NCBI RefSeq assembly: GCF_033097525.1
Contig: NZ_CP109907.1
Coordinates: forward strand, 124,001 to 188,000
Length of the DNA stretch: 64,000 bases
Reading direction: 5' to 3'
Origin: Sphingobacterium sp. UGAL515B_05
GTDB lineage: Bacteria; Bacteroidota; Bacteroidia; Sphingobacteriales; Sphingobacteriaceae
The notes under the pieces are model-generated. The model had not been told where the DNA came from, did no database searches, and saw only the letters and a program-made list of their open reading frames with translations. This document shows positions 53,281 through 62,576 of the stretch, piece by piece. Position numbers and translations under genes: made by a program. Every line of letters starts with the position of its first letter. Position 1 is the first letter of the stretch.

Positions 53281-53539
53281 CTAACTTAACAACTCACCTC
53301 TAAATGCTTTCTGCAATAACTGAAAAAGTTCCTCGGACTTTTCGGCCTTGGCCTGTTTGATCCGGTTGATAAGCTCTATTTTTTAGCGAAGGCTTCTGGG
53401 AGCGATAATAGAGGAAAAATAAATAGGAACCTTTAAATTCACTCATAGCTGGAAGCAAGTGACATTCTTGATAATTTTGGTTGATATAACAACTTCGAAT
53501 GCCAATTTTGACCTCTTCAAAATTGGCATTATTTAACAT
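53281..53539 (-). pseudogene. Remnant of a type I restriction specificity subunit (hsdS) tail
   Basis: The last 33 codons on the minus strand read ELINRIKQAKAEKSEELF and QLLQKAFRGELLS, ending at 53281. The LLQKAFRGEL ending is a hallmark of HsdS C-termini (the conserved helical spacer followed by AFRGEL). Just upstream the frame is broken at an A-run near 53380; restoring one A joins it to the adjacent 79-codon frame (MLNNANFEEVKIGIRSCYIN to LFFLYYRSQKPSLK, 53539-53300). No hsdM, hsdR or target-recognition domain is present, so this is a scar. The identification rests on the short C-terminal motif alone. Confidence 0.5.
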
Positions 53540-53549
53540 TTCTTTCGGA

Positions 53550-53604
53550 CTTTGTTCGGTGCTTCTTCGGTGCTTGTTCGGTACTTCTTCGGTGCTTCTT
53601 CGGT
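53550..53604. repeat. 11-bp tandem repeat array (five units)
   Basis: Five contiguous units fit the consensus [G/A/C]CTT[C/G]TTCGGT (53550-53560, 53561-53571, 53572-53582, 53583-53593, 53594-53604). A degenerate sixth copy lies at 53539-53549. Units differ only at positions 1, 4 and 5. The 11-base period is not a multiple of three, which argues against a protein repeat. Confidence 0.85.
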
Positions 53605-53791
53605 TGTGAGCGAATAAATACCGACTAAACTCCGAGTAACGTCCGTTTATAAAACGAGTAAATAGCGAAGGTGACTAAAAGAAAATAGGAGTTCAGACTT
53701 GTCAAGTAGGCAATTCGATTTCCACACCCTTTTACTGCCCAAAACAGGGTCATTCGGGATTAAATTGTTGTAGATAGATTGATCAATAAAC
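53605..53791. other. Non-coding accessory stretch
   Basis: About 190 bases after the tandem array. TCCGAGTAAC and GTCCGTTTAT are visible near 53631-53650, but there is no reading frame, RNA gene or transposon end that I can recognise. Confidence 0.4.
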
Positions 53792-53828
53792 ATACAGACC
53801 TGACAAAAAAATCTTGTCAGGTCTGTAT
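53792..53828 (-). terminator. Terminator of the fucosidase operon
   Basis: ATACAGACCTGACAA (53792-53806) pairs with TTGTCAGGTCTGTAT (53814-53828), a perfect 15-bp stem with a 7-base loop. On the minus strand GTTTATT follows. It lies 20 bases after the stop of the last operon gene. Confidence 0.85.
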
Positions 53829-53847
53829 CGAAAACTTGTCTTAAAGG

Positions 53848-55131
53848 CTAGAACTTTCTAAAATCCCATTCCCCGCGATAAGGGCGACTGCGCATGAGAT
53901 TAGCATAGTCATTGTCGAACTGTTCTTTTTGTGGATTCCATTTTAAATCCTTTTGAAGTTCATACGCAATATTGATGGCATTGCACACCGAGCTCGTCCG
54001 GTGACCTATTTCAACATCACAGATAGGCTTACTTCTTTTTTTGATCGCATCAACCCAGTCCTGATAGTGATTATCACTATAATACAAACGACGATCAGAA
54101 GATGTCAGCTTAAGATTTGCCAAATTTTCCGGGTTCGAACGGATAAATTCGCGGCTTACTTCAATCTTACCTTTTTCACCAATAAATTGGATCGCATTAT
54201 GTACTCCCCACTGCACATGGTTTACACGAACGCCATTGGCATAGCTAAACGAGAGCCCGCTATTGCTGTTGGCCTCCTTGGGTGGATTAAACTGAACAGG
54301 GCCCGATTCATCCATGCCCAAGGCCCATTGTACGATGTCAAACATATGTGCTCCCCAATCGGTGATGTAACCGCCACCAAAATCACGGTAACCGCGCCAC
54401 CAGGCCCATTTATCGTCTTCCAAAGGTGGGCTTAATATCGGATTATAACCCCGATATGATGAAGGTCCTACCCACATATCCCAATCGAGATAATCGGGGG
54501 CTGGCATGGAGGGAAGGTCACATTGTTTGACCGGTTCGCCCACAGAAACATTGATTTCCTTTATTTTGCCGATATAGCCATTGAGAACCAGTTCTGCTGC
54601 CTGTCTAAAATTATAGGAAGAACGCTGCATGCTGCCCGTCTGAAATACACGTTTATATTTTCGGGTTGCATCGACCATGGCACGACCTTCGGCAATGGTC
54701 AATGCAAGGGGTTTCTCACAATAAATATCTTTGCCAGCTTTAGCCGCATCAACTGCAATCTGCGCATGCCAATGATCGGGTGTAGCAATGACAACAGCAT
54801 CAATATCTTTCCGATCCAATAGTTCCCGATAATGATGATAGGCCTTGATCTCGGTCTGTGCTTTTGACAATTCCGTCTGTTTTTTCGTTGTCGCTGCAAT
54901 AAATGCAGCTAATTTTTTTCGGTCTACATCGCAGGCAGCCAGACTTGCGATTTCCTTGCAGCGATTGAGGCCATTCATCAAGGTATAGGATTGTTTTCCG
55001 ACACCAATAAACCCAAGATTGATTCGATCACTTGGCGCAAGAAATCCATTGCCTCCCAACACAACGCGCGGGACAATTGTAAAAGCCAAAGAGGATACAA
55101 TTCCCTTGGCTATAAATTCTCTTCTTTTCAT
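53848..55131 (-). CDS. Gfo/Idh/MocA-family oxidoreductase, exported (Tat-type signal)
   Basis: A 427-residue NAD(P)-dependent oxidoreductase. The start MKRREFIAKGIVSSLAFTIV has the twin-arginine of a Tat signal, so it would be exported folded with cofactor. The Rossmann motif is LGFIGVGKQS (39-48); ATPDHWHAQIAVDAAKAG and CEKPLAL with Lys140 form the catalytic/cofactor region; GGGYITDWGAHMFDIVQW is the conserved substrate-side motif. Family members oxidise or reduce sugars; a few (GH109) hydrolyse glycosides through an NAD-dependent mechanism, but nothing seen here proves that activity. It ends the SusC/SusD/GH88/GH29 operon and probably acts on a sugar released by those enzymes. Confidence 0.9.
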   Translation of the reverse strand: MKRREFIAKGIVSSLAFTIVPRVVLGGNGFLAPSDRINLGFIGVGKQSYTLMNGLNRCKEIASLAACDVDRKKLAAFIAATTKKQTELSKAQTEIKAYHHYRELLDRKDIDAVVIATPDHWHAQIAVDAAKAGKDIYCEKPLALTIAEGRAMVDATRKYKRVFQTGSMQRSSYNFRQAAELVLNGYIGKIKEINVSVGEPVKQCDLPSMPAPDYLDWDMWVGPSSYRGYNPILSPPLEDDKWAWWRGYRDFGGGYITDWGAHMFDIVQWALGMDESGPVQFNPPKEANSNSGLSFSYANGVRVNHVQWGVHNAIQFIGEKGKIEVSREFIRSNPENLANLKLTSSDRRLYYSDNHYQDWVDAIKKRSKPICDVEIGHRTSSVCNAINIAYELQKDLKWNPQKEQFDNDYANLMRSRPYRGEWDFRKF

Positions 55132-55239
55132 TCTTTATGGATAGTTTATTCTTCTGCACGTCCCTATAGTACTTCTTCAGTCCTTGACGGCAAAATGGTT
55201 TATGTTTGGATGATTTGTTCAGGTTTTCTTAAAGATAGT

Positions 55240-57081
55240 TTATTCTTGTATAGGAACCAAAGTAATCGAAGCAATCTCTGGCAAAGTATCGCCTTCGATG
55301 GCTGTAGCCTGCAAAATCACCTTCGTACTGGGCTCACCAATTACTTGCTGGGATACCTCAATGGTTCCCATGACCACTTCCTTAAATTTAGCTTCTTTTT
55401 CAGTGACAAACGTCCATGGGAGCTGCTGTCCGAGCATCGAGAGCACAATTTTACCGTGCTGATTGCTATTCGCCAGATAATTGACGAGCACACGATACTT
55501 CCCTGGTTTTTGAATTTTGATATCCCAAAAAACTTTATCCGCAAGGTCTTTCCATTGACCAATGGCGTTCGGGCGGTTTGGATCATGGGTATGTGCACCA
55601 ATAATTTTTAATCCCTTTCCTTCCTGTAATTTTGCATTATTTGCGTTCATCACGATACGTCCATCTGCCTGTGTCTGGGTCAGGCTTTCCTCAACAATTG
55701 GTTTTCCCTGGATTTCGACAACAATAACCTTCGGTCCTTTCTTACTATCGAAGATATCGACAGGAATTGCTGGTTTTCCGTTTTCTAAAGTAGATTTTAA
55801 CTTCATGTTAGGTGAAGCTAGGGCGTAGACAGCCGTCACTTTATTTTTGATGGGCAGATTTATTTTTCCATCGGCCGGGCGATCAAAAACATGCAGATAT
55901 AGCTTTCCATTTTTTTGGGTACAATACCCCCAATCCAAGGCTTGGAAAGGACTCGCGGTGGTACCGTAAATAGATTCGCCATTGACCTTCATCCATTCCC
56001 CGATTTGCTCCATAATCCGCACCGCAGGTTCAGGAATGGCACCGTCACCATCAGGTCCGACATTTAACAGGAAATTCCCTCCTTTACTCACCGTTTCCAC
56101 AAATAATTGCATGATCTTGGGAAAACTTTTCCAATTTTGATCATGGGCGCTATAACCATAACTTTCATTCATGGTATGGCTCACCTCCCAGTACATACCC
56201 GGCAAACCTGTTGGTGGAATATATTTTTCGGGAGTTCCGATATCACCATTCTTATTTTCGAGACCGTTCCAAAATCGATTATTGATAATAATATTGGGCT
56301 GCCATTTGATCAGGTCTGTCAAAATATGCTTTGTCCCCCAGGCTTCGCCCTCATGCTGTTTGCTGCTGAAATCGGGCCACAGCATGTCCAGCCGCCCATA
56401 GTTTTGTGCAAGTTCCTTGATCTGCCCATAGAGATAGGCTTTGTAACGTTCATGATCTGGCTGATGCTTATTCACATTCGGGTTCAGCTGAAAAGCTTCA
56501 TAAGAATCGGGATGCTGCCAATCCAGGAGCGAATAATAAGCTCCTACTTTTATTCCCTCCTGACGGAAAGCATCCATAATTTCGCGGTAAAGATCTCTTC
56601 CTTTCGGCGATAAATTTGCCGTACCCGTAACATCATTTTTCAAGGCATAAGGTTGCTGGCTATTGAACAGGCTAAAGCCTTCGTGGTGTCGGGAGGTCAG
56701 TACCATATACTTCATTCCCGTTTTTTTCGCAAGGCGTGCCCAGGACTTTGGGTCAAAAGAACCTAAAGTAAATTTTGGTTTCAGTACTTCGGCATACTGC
56801 TTACTGGGAATTTTCCCCCAGGTTTGTATCCATTCGGCATAATGTTGTGGATATTGTTTCCCTTCAAATGAACCACCTGCAGCACTGTACAATCCCCAAT
56901 GGATAAATAACCCAAAACGGGCCTCTTTAAACCATTCCATACGTTTATCTTGCGTCTCCTGCCAACCTGCAACACCTTCATACGGTGGCGATTTGGTCTG
57001 TGAAATAGCAACATCGGTCATACACAGCAACATTCCCACAGCTGCTGCACACTTCCATTTAAAAAAATTGATTTTCATCAT
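55240..57081 (-). CDS. GH29 alpha-L-fucosidase, exported
   Basis: A 613-residue enzyme with signal peptide (CAAAVGMLLCMTDVAISQ). The GH29 core is clear: WFKEARFGLFIHWGLYSAAG, YMVLTSRHHEGFSLFNS, GIKVGAYYSLLDWQHPD, and LDMLWPDFS with the predicted nucleophile Asp237. IIINNRFWNG, SYGYSAHDQNWKSF and SKGGNFLLNVGPDGDGAIPE follow. A C-terminal beta-sandwich region (about 470-613, GKYRVLVNYLANSNQHG) may bind carbohydrate. It releases terminal alpha-L-fucose in the periplasm. It sits between the SGNH hydrolase gene and the oxidoreductase gene. Long form with an extra C-terminal domain compared with the second GH29 at 58130. Confidence 0.92.
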   Translation of the reverse strand: MMKINFFKWKCAAAVGMLLCMTDVAISQTKSPPYEGVAGWQETQDKRMEWFKEARFGLFIHWGLYSAAGGSFEGKQYPQHYAEWIQTWGKIPSKQYAEVLKPKFTLGSFDPKSWARLAKKTGMKYMVLTSRHHEGFSLFNSQQPYALKNDVTGTANLSPKGRDLYREIMDAFRQEGIKVGAYYSLLDWQHPDSYEAFQLNPNVNKHQPDHERYKAYLYGQIKELAQNYGRLDMLWPDFSSKQHEGEAWGTKHILTDLIKWQPNIIINNRFWNGLENKNGDIGTPEKYIPPTGLPGMYWEVSHTMNESYGYSAHDQNWKSFPKIMQLFVETVSKGGNFLLNVGPDGDGAIPEPAVRIMEQIGEWMKVNGESIYGTTASPFQALDWGYCTQKNGKLYLHVFDRPADGKINLPIKNKVTAVYALASPNMKLKSTLENGKPAIPVDIFDSKKGPKVIVVEIQGKPIVEESLTQTQADGRIVMNANNAKLQEGKGLKIIGAHTHDPNRPNAIGQWKDLADKVFWDIKIQKPGKYRVLVNYLANSNQHGKIVLSMLGQQLPWTFVTEKEAKFKEVVMGTIEVSQQVIGEPSTKVILQATAIEGDTLPEIASITLVPIQE

Positions 57082-57134
57082 GATATAGATTTATACATAA
57101 AAGTTCATTTATTCGGATTGCAAGCTATCGCCGA

Positions 57135-58100
57135 TCAGAAACCCAACGCTTTAATTTCATCCTGAATAACAGCATATGCTTTGCTAGCATCTTCTATTGG
57201 AATTCCCTTGGATAGCCCTGGTCGTTTATGACCTGTATAGGTCAGCCATGCGTCTTTCATCATCGTCTGCCTTTTCAAAACAAGCGTATATAACTGGCGA
57301 AGTTTTGGTTGATTGTGCAAATTGTCATCCCATGTGCTTTCAATCGGGAAATCAGGCATCAGGTGCTGTACTATTTCCTTAGCCATTAGCCAATGCCCCA
57401 ACTCTCCGGGGTGCACCCCATCGGCGGCCAATTTAAACTGAGCGTCTTTCTCGATATTAGCTTCCAAGTAACGACGCATGGGAAAATGGAGGTCTATGAT
57501 TTCCCAGGAATGCATTTTGGCATAGCCCATAAGCCATTCGGCATAGCGATCCAATACTTTATTGTAGCCATTGAGCCGAAGCTGCGGATCATCATGTACC
57601 GGGGGTGTCATCCATAGGATGCGCTTGACGCCCCGATCGACCAAACGTTTGTGCAAACGGATAATTCCATTTTTATAGGCTTCAAAACGGATAGCATCAA
57701 AAGGGAGATAAATGCCGTCATTCATACCGTAACAAACAAAAACAACCTCAGGTTTTATTTTATCGAGCACATTGTCCAGTCGATCAAATAGACAGGGGCG
57801 TGGAAATTTTCCATCGGCATGATTCGGTTCACTGAGTCCAGAAACGGTCTCACTTGGTAAGCCCGAATTAATAAACTGAGGTTTCCCTTTCGGGTGACTG
57901 CTCAGGAATAGGCTTTCTGTCATAGCGACATATTGCCCCGCGTAAGTAATACTATTGCCTAAAAAAAGTACTTTCTGTGCATCCCCCCAGCCAAAACTAT
58001 TCGTTTTTTTCTGCCCAATAGCTTGTCCATACCATATACTAAAGCAGAGGAAAATTGGCAAAAAGCGTGTTTTTTTTGTTTTTAATAATAGATTCAACAT
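57135..58100 (-). CDS. SGNH/GDSL-family hydrolase (probable carbohydrate esterase)
   Basis: A 321-residue exported protein (signal TRFLPIFLCFSIWYGQAIGQ). SGNH blocks: KVLFLGNSITYAGQ with nucleophile Ser50; SGLPSETVSGL supplying the oxyanion Gly; VFVCYGMNDGIYLPF with the block III Asn; ADGVHPGELGH with Asp227 and His230. Such enzymes in glycan loci often remove acetyl groups. Its place between two fucosidase genes suggests that it deacetylates the same fucose-rich glycan so the glycosidases can act. The esterase substrate is inferred. Confidence 0.88.
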   Translation of the reverse strand: MLNLLLKTKKTRFLPIFLCFSIWYGQAIGQKKTNSFGWGDAQKVLFLGNSITYAGQYVAMTESLFLSSHPKGKPQFINSGLPSETVSGLSEPNHADGKFPRPCLFDRLDNVLDKIKPEVVFVCYGMNDGIYLPFDAIRFEAYKNGIIRLHKRLVDRGVKRILWMTPPVHDDPQLRLNGYNKVLDRYAEWLMGYAKMHSWEIIDLHFPMRRYLEANIEKDAQFKLAADGVHPGELGHWLMAKEIVQHLMPDFPIESTWDDNLHNQPKLRQLYTLVLKRQTMMKDAWLTYTGHKRPGLSKGIPIEDASKAYAVIQDEIKALGF

Positions 58101-58129
58101 CGTTATAATTGATAAAGCTAATAGCTGGA

Positions 58130-59497
58130 TTAGCCTAGTTTTATTTTTAGCGCATAGCCCAAGCTGCTGTTTTGTATCTTCTTGGGTAATTTCAATTGCA
58201 ATCCATGGTTATCCTGCTGGAAATCGATTTGACCAAACCCTAGAATTTCCACTGATTTCACTTTAGCCTTATTCTGGTTCAAGGACTGTACCTTGACGAT
58301 TCCATCTTTGGGTACTACAAGAGCCATCGCATATACAAAATCATTCTTCTGAGTAAACCAAAAATCCAAGGCTGTCAATGATACTTTAAATCCTTCCCTT
58401 TCCCGTTGCTCGGTATCTGTTATCCGTACTGTTGTTGGTCCCTCATGCGCGATGGTCCAGGGCGATGTCCCATAAACCGCTTCGGCATTGAGCCGCAACC
58501 ATTTCCCTAAGATAGCAAGATTTTTCTTTACCGGTGTGGCTACATTTCCTTGTGCATCTGGACCAATATTAAGCATATAATTTCCTCCTTTACTGACAAT
58601 TTCAAGGAGCCAATACCTTAATTCATCCACATTTTTCCAATCGTGGTCATAAGATTTATAGCCCCAGGAATGGTTGAATGTTCCAATGGCTTCCCAAGGT
58701 CTGGTAAAACGCTCAGAAGAGTCAGGAATCCGATTATCTCCAGGAATGGCATAATCGCCCATACCATTGCCAATTCGCTCGGAGACAATAACACGTGGAT
58801 TACAATCATACACAGTTTTATAGAATCGAAAGCTCTGTTCTGCAGTCATCAATCCCGGCATATCAAACCAGATATATTTCAACTGTTTAAACCGCGTCAA
58901 AATTTCCTTTACCTGAGGAATTGCTTTTTCGTTGAGATACGAAGCGAAAGAATTTTCGCTGGGATCCCAGAGATTGGCACCAAAAGCATCGGTTTTGGTA
59001 TGAACAAGATCACGCTGTGCCTTTGTTACCGCATATTGCGCGTCGCTACCATCCCGCCAGTCGATATTCTGTGAATAATAGATACCAAAATCGAGTTTGT
59101 GCCGAAGACAAGCATCATAAAGTTCCTGAATGATATCGCGTTTAAAGGGCGTAGCCTGCTTGCTATTGAATGAACTAACCGCTGAACCATAGAGGGCAAA
59201 TCCGTCGTGATGTTTGCTCGTCACAACAAGATACTTCATCCCTGCGTCCTTGGCCATTTTAACAATTTTATCGGCATCAAAAGATTGCGGGGAGAATTGA
59301 TCCGCCAATTTTGCATAAGTAGACCGAGGAATTTTTGCAACCAGTTGAATCCATTCAGCAACACTCGGGCTACCCAAATCTTCCATTTTTTGCCCATTCC
59401 ATATCCCTGCCGGAATAGCATACAGCCCCCAATGGATAAATAGACCAAATTTCTGCTGCTGAAAATCTTTTAATGCCTTTGCCTTCTGTCTATTCAT
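58130..59497 (-). CDS. GH29 alpha-L-fucosidase without signal peptide
   Basis: 455 residues from the ATG at 59497, which overlaps the GH88 stop as ATGA; a start 9 bases earlier is possible. The protein begins almost at once with the catalytic core: DFQQQKFGLFIHWGLYAIPA, KYLVVTSKHHDGFALYGSAV, FGIYYSQNIDWRDGS and KYIWFDMPGL, in which Asp212 is the predicted nucleophile. VIVSERIGNG and SKGGNYMLNIGPDAQGNVAT follow, then a short beta domain. No signal peptide is visible, so it is either cytoplasmic or has lost its leader; the other GH29 in this operon is exported. It belongs to the branch with a WFD motif, probably with another linkage preference. Confidence 0.9.
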   Translation of the reverse strand: MNRQKAKALKDFQQQKFGLFIHWGLYAIPAGIWNGQKMEDLGSPSVAEWIQLVAKIPRSTYAKLADQFSPQSFDADKIVKMAKDAGMKYLVVTSKHHDGFALYGSAVSSFNSKQATPFKRDIIQELYDACLRHKLDFGIYYSQNIDWRDGSDAQYAVTKAQRDLVHTKTDAFGANLWDPSENSFASYLNEKAIPQVKEILTRFKQLKYIWFDMPGLMTAEQSFRFYKTVYDCNPRVIVSERIGNGMGDYAIPGDNRIPDSSERFTRPWEAIGTFNHSWGYKSYDHDWKNVDELRYWLLEIVSKGGNYMLNIGPDAQGNVATPVKKNLAILGKWLRLNAEAVYGTSPWTIAHEGPTTVRITDTEQREREGFKVSLTALDFWFTQKNDFVYAMALVVPKDGIVKVQSLNQNKAKVKSVEILGFGQIDFQQDNHGLQLKLPKKIQNSSLGYALKIKLG

Positions 59498-60771
59498 CTC
59501 CCCCATTCGTTCATCAATTGTGTAAGCTGATGGTTTCGCTTGTTCCAGCGCATCAATGCTTCTAGATAATAATAATCTGCATACACTAGCGGGACGTCAA
59601 TCTCCCCTTGATGCGGAATACTGCCTACACTATGTTTCAGCACAAACAAACCGTTTGCTCCAACCGCACTGGAGTACTGCGGTGAACCCAATGAGCGCAA
59701 GATCGCTTCGGCGACATCCAAATATTCCTGTTGCTGTCCAGTTCCCATGTAGTCAACCAGTTCCAGCAATGCCGAAGCAGTAACCGCTGCTGCCGACGCG
59801 TCCCGTGGAATAGTCTCAAAATCTGCTTTGCGATAATTCCAGTTTGGGACAAATCCAGCTTGATTTACATCGAAGTCCCATTGTGGCACCTTATCTTGAG
59901 GCAGGCGCGGATGCTTTATATAAAACTCAGCCATTTTTAGCGCAGCCTGTAAAAACTTAGGGTCCTTCGTTTCACGGTACATCACAACAAACCCATACAA
60001 TCCCCAGGCCTGCCCTCTAGCCCAAGCGGAATTGTCCGAAAAACCCTGTGCCGTTTCCCGGCTCAATACAGCACCGGTATTGGGGTCATAGGTAACCACA
60101 TGATAAGAACTGTAATCTGCGCGATATTGATTTTTCAGCGTCGTTTCGGCGTGTCGAATAGCGGCATTACGATAAACAGAATCCCCGGATAATTTGGAAG
60201 CTAAAAAAAGAAGTTCCAAATTCATCATGTTGTCGATAATGACAGGGAATTCATACGTATGTTTACCATCCCAAGAGGAAAAGGTATCCCAAGACTTAAT
60301 TGCACCAACCTTCGGATTGAAACGTGTCAATAGCGATTTGGCGCTCTGGATTAAAATTGATTTGAATATAGTATCACCAGTTAACCGATAGGCATTTCCA
60401 TAACTGCAGTTCATCACGAAACCAATATCATGGTGCTGCGTATTATATTGATTTTGGCGTAATGAATTCGTCCATTTTAGTGCAGCGTCCCGCCATTGAT
60501 CCTTGCCGGTATACTCAAAGACATACCAAAGGCAGCCTGGCCAAAAACCACCCGTCCAGTCCCGGATATCTGTAAAAGTTGTTTTTCCCTTCGGATCTGC
60601 CGATCGTGGATACTTACGCAGATCGCTATGATCGTCATACAACAAAGCGTACTGCCGCTGGGCCAAATCAAATCCCTTTTTTACCATATCGCTTGTATCC
60701 GCACGTAGAAAAAAAGGATAAAAAAAACTCAAAAAATAAATAAAGTATAGGCTATATCTAAAAAAAATCAT
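59494..60771 (-). CDS. GH88 unsaturated glucuronyl hydrolase-like enzyme
   Basis: A 425-residue exported enzyme with an aromatic-rich signal peptide (MIFFRYSLYFIYFLSFFYPF). The alpha/alpha-barrel signature residues are present: WTGGFWPGCLWYVFEYTG, HHDIGFVMNCSYGNAY with Asp115, and FPVIIDNMMNLE with Asp180, the pair that hydrates the 4,5-double bond in GH88. NSAWARGQAWGLYGFVVMYR and RDASAAAVTASALLELV follow. GH88 removes unsaturated uronic acids from lyase products, so a polysaccharide lyase is expected in the unseen part of this locus beyond the right edge. GH105 is a related alternative, but the HHDIGF motif favours GH88. Confidence 0.9.
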   Translation of the reverse strand: MIFFRYSLYFIYFLSFFYPFFLRADTSDMVKKGFDLAQRQYALLYDDHSDLRKYPRSADPKGKTTFTDIRDWTGGFWPGCLWYVFEYTGKDQWRDAALKWTNSLRQNQYNTQHHDIGFVMNCSYGNAYRLTGDTIFKSILIQSAKSLLTRFNPKVGAIKSWDTFSSWDGKHTYEFPVIIDNMMNLELLFLASKLSGDSVYRNAAIRHAETTLKNQYRADYSSYHVVTYDPNTGAVLSRETAQGFSDNSAWARGQAWGLYGFVVMYRETKDPKFLQAALKMAEFYIKHPRLPQDKVPQWDFDVNQAGFVPNWNYRKADFETIPRDASAAAVTASALLELVDYMGTGQQQEYLDVAEAILRSLGSPQYSSAVGANGLFVLKHSVGSIPHQGEIDVPLVYADYYYLEALMRWNKRNHQLTQLMNEWGR

Positions 60772-60798
60772 GTTTAGGTTTATTTTATATCCATAAAA

Positions 60799-62571
60799 CT
60801 AATCGATCCACCCCGGGTTCTGCACCAGGTTCACGTTCATCTGTATTTCTGAGGTCGGAATAGGCCATACGTTCAGGAAGTCACCCTTATAGCTATAATT
60901 CCCAACATTTGTCCCCCAAACCTGCTTACGTCCATTGCCCGCTTGAAATACTTTCTCTTTCCAGGTTCCCCAACGCAGTTCGTCAAAGTAATTGATCCCT
61001 TCATTCGGGAACTCAACCCGACGTTCATTACGAATACGTAGGCGTAAGTCCTCCTTCCCGCCAACGGCAGTTGCAGCATTGGAATTTAAAAGTGCTACTC
61101 CCGCACGCTGACGAACTTCGTTAACTTTTGTTATAGCTTCATTTAATTTACCTTCTTCATTCAAGGCCTCGGCCCACATCAATAAAATATCAGCATAGCG
61201 GAAAATCGGAAAATCGATAGGACCATAATTGCGATCCACAATCTCATTGACTCCTTCAGCGACAAATTTTCGATAGAAATAGAAGAAATTGATCTGTGTA
61301 TCACTCTGAATATCGCCGTCTACCTGTGCCTGCCCGCGAAATGGCCAGCGCATAAATTGAAGACTTTCAACATTCGTAAAATTATAGGCACCCCTAAAAG
61401 TCGAATAAGGCGTCACGACATTGGCCTGCAAACGGGGATCACGATTTTCATAGGCCTTTTTTATACGCTCCTCATTGCCTTGCGGTAGATAAAGACTCAT
61501 CTTTGCACCTCTCAACGCTGCTGCAGTTTTCTCGGCCTCCGTGAGATTGTTGCGCAGAAAAAACACCTCCCTTTCATTTTCGGTTAGACTGCTGTATCCG
61601 GGAATAATTTTATCCCATTCAAACTTAGAACCATCGTTATTTTCATAGAGATCGACCAAATGTGGCGAAGGCATGTAATAATTCCAGCCACGCGAATAAA
61701 CCGAGGGCCAACCACAAAACAATTGCATATTATTTCCATAGCCTGACTCACTCCGATGCTGAATAGAAAAAATCATCTCAGGACACTGTTCATTAGCTTC
61801 TTTAAACAAAGCTTTATAATCTCCAAAAAGTGTGTGGCCAGCATCTTTTACTTTTTGAAAATCTGCCGAAGCCTTTGCCCAATCTTTTCGATAGAGATAA
61901 ACTTTACCCCGTAAGGCATAAGCTGCCGCCTTTGTTGCATGTCCATAATTCGCATTCCCTGCAGGATAACGATCCGGAAAATTAGTTTCTGCGATACAAT
62001 CGTTCAAGTCTGCCAGGATTTGATTCCAGACATCATCTTCCGAACTACGTCCTTTGATGGCCTCGGCTGCAGTAAACGGCTCAAGGTAGATGGGAACCCC
62101 TTTGTAGAGCTGATTGAGCCGAAAATAAAAGTAAGCACGTAGAAATTTAGCTTCCGCAATATATTTCGCTTTTTTTTCCGCTGTAGAAGGCGATTTTAGG
62201 GGAATATTCTTTAAGGCATCGTTTGCACGTTGGATACCTTCATATTGAATCTTCCAAACATTCACAAATAAGGGATCACCGGCGGTGATGGTACCGGTCA
62301 ATAAGGGTTCATCAAAACGTGCCTGCCCAGTATAGGAGAAACGGTCAAACTGATAAAGTTCATAAGGTGAGATCAGTCCGCTATGCCCCATTAAGAGTCG
62401 AAAGGAACTATAGATCCCCGCAATCCCTAAATCAGTTAAATTGTCGGTTGTCCACATCGTTGCGGTGGAGACCGATGAATAGGGGGAAGTATCCAAAAGA
62501 TCTTTTTTGCAACCCAATATACTTGTTAGCAATACAATTGCTATTATTTTTTTCATCATTTTCATTGTCAT
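60799..62571 (-). CDS. SusD/RagB-family lipoprotein
   Basis: A 590-residue lipoprotein. The signal ends TSILGC, and KKDLLDTSPYSSVSTATMWT follows, the standard SusD opening; Met3, Met5 and Met6 are alternative starts. Core elements: FVNVWKIQYEGIQRANDALK, AKFLRAYFYFRLNQLYKGVP, ALRGKVYLYRKDWAKASADF (TPR-like), FRYADILLMWAEALNEEGK and GINYFDELRWGTW. It is the glycan-binding partner of the SusC encoded 5 bases upstream. By context the ligand is a fucose- and uronate-containing oligosaccharide. Confidence 0.95.
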   Translation of the reverse strand: MTMKMMKKIIAIVLLTSILGCKKDLLDTSPYSSVSTATMWTTDNLTDLGIAGIYSSFRLLMGHSGLISPYELYQFDRFSYTGQARFDEPLLTGTITAGDPLFVNVWKIQYEGIQRANDALKNIPLKSPSTAEKKAKYIAEAKFLRAYFYFRLNQLYKGVPIYLEPFTAAEAIKGRSSEDDVWNQILADLNDCIAETNFPDRYPAGNANYGHATKAAAYALRGKVYLYRKDWAKASADFQKVKDAGHTLFGDYKALFKEANEQCPEMIFSIQHRSESGYGNNMQLFCGWPSVYSRGWNYYMPSPHLVDLYENNDGSKFEWDKIIPGYSSLTENEREVFFLRNNLTEAEKTAAALRGAKMSLYLPQGNEERIKKAYENRDPRLQANVVTPYSTFRGAYNFTNVESLQFMRWPFRGQAQVDGDIQSDTQINFFYFYRKFVAEGVNEIVDRNYGPIDFPIFRYADILLMWAEALNEEGKLNEAITKVNEVRQRAGVALLNSNAATAVGGKEDLRLRIRNERRVEFPNEGINYFDELRWGTWKEKVFQAGNGRKQVWGTNVGNYSYKGDFLNVWPIPTSEIQMNVNLVQNPGWID

Positions 62572-62576
62572 TCGGA

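Noticed and set aside
53550..53604. CRISPR-like array
   Set aside because: Units are 11 bases and directly adjacent, without spacers; no cas genes are near.
53848..55131. Assigning the oxidoreductase to GH109
   Set aside because: The Tat-type signal and fold fit, but the visible motifs are those of general Gfo/Idh/MocA enzymes and give no specific support for glycoside hydrolysis.
55140..55247. 14-bp direct repeat GATAGTTTATTCTT flanking the gap after the exported GH29
   Set aside because: Short, AT-rich, and one copy overlaps the gene end; no insertion between the copies is recognisable.
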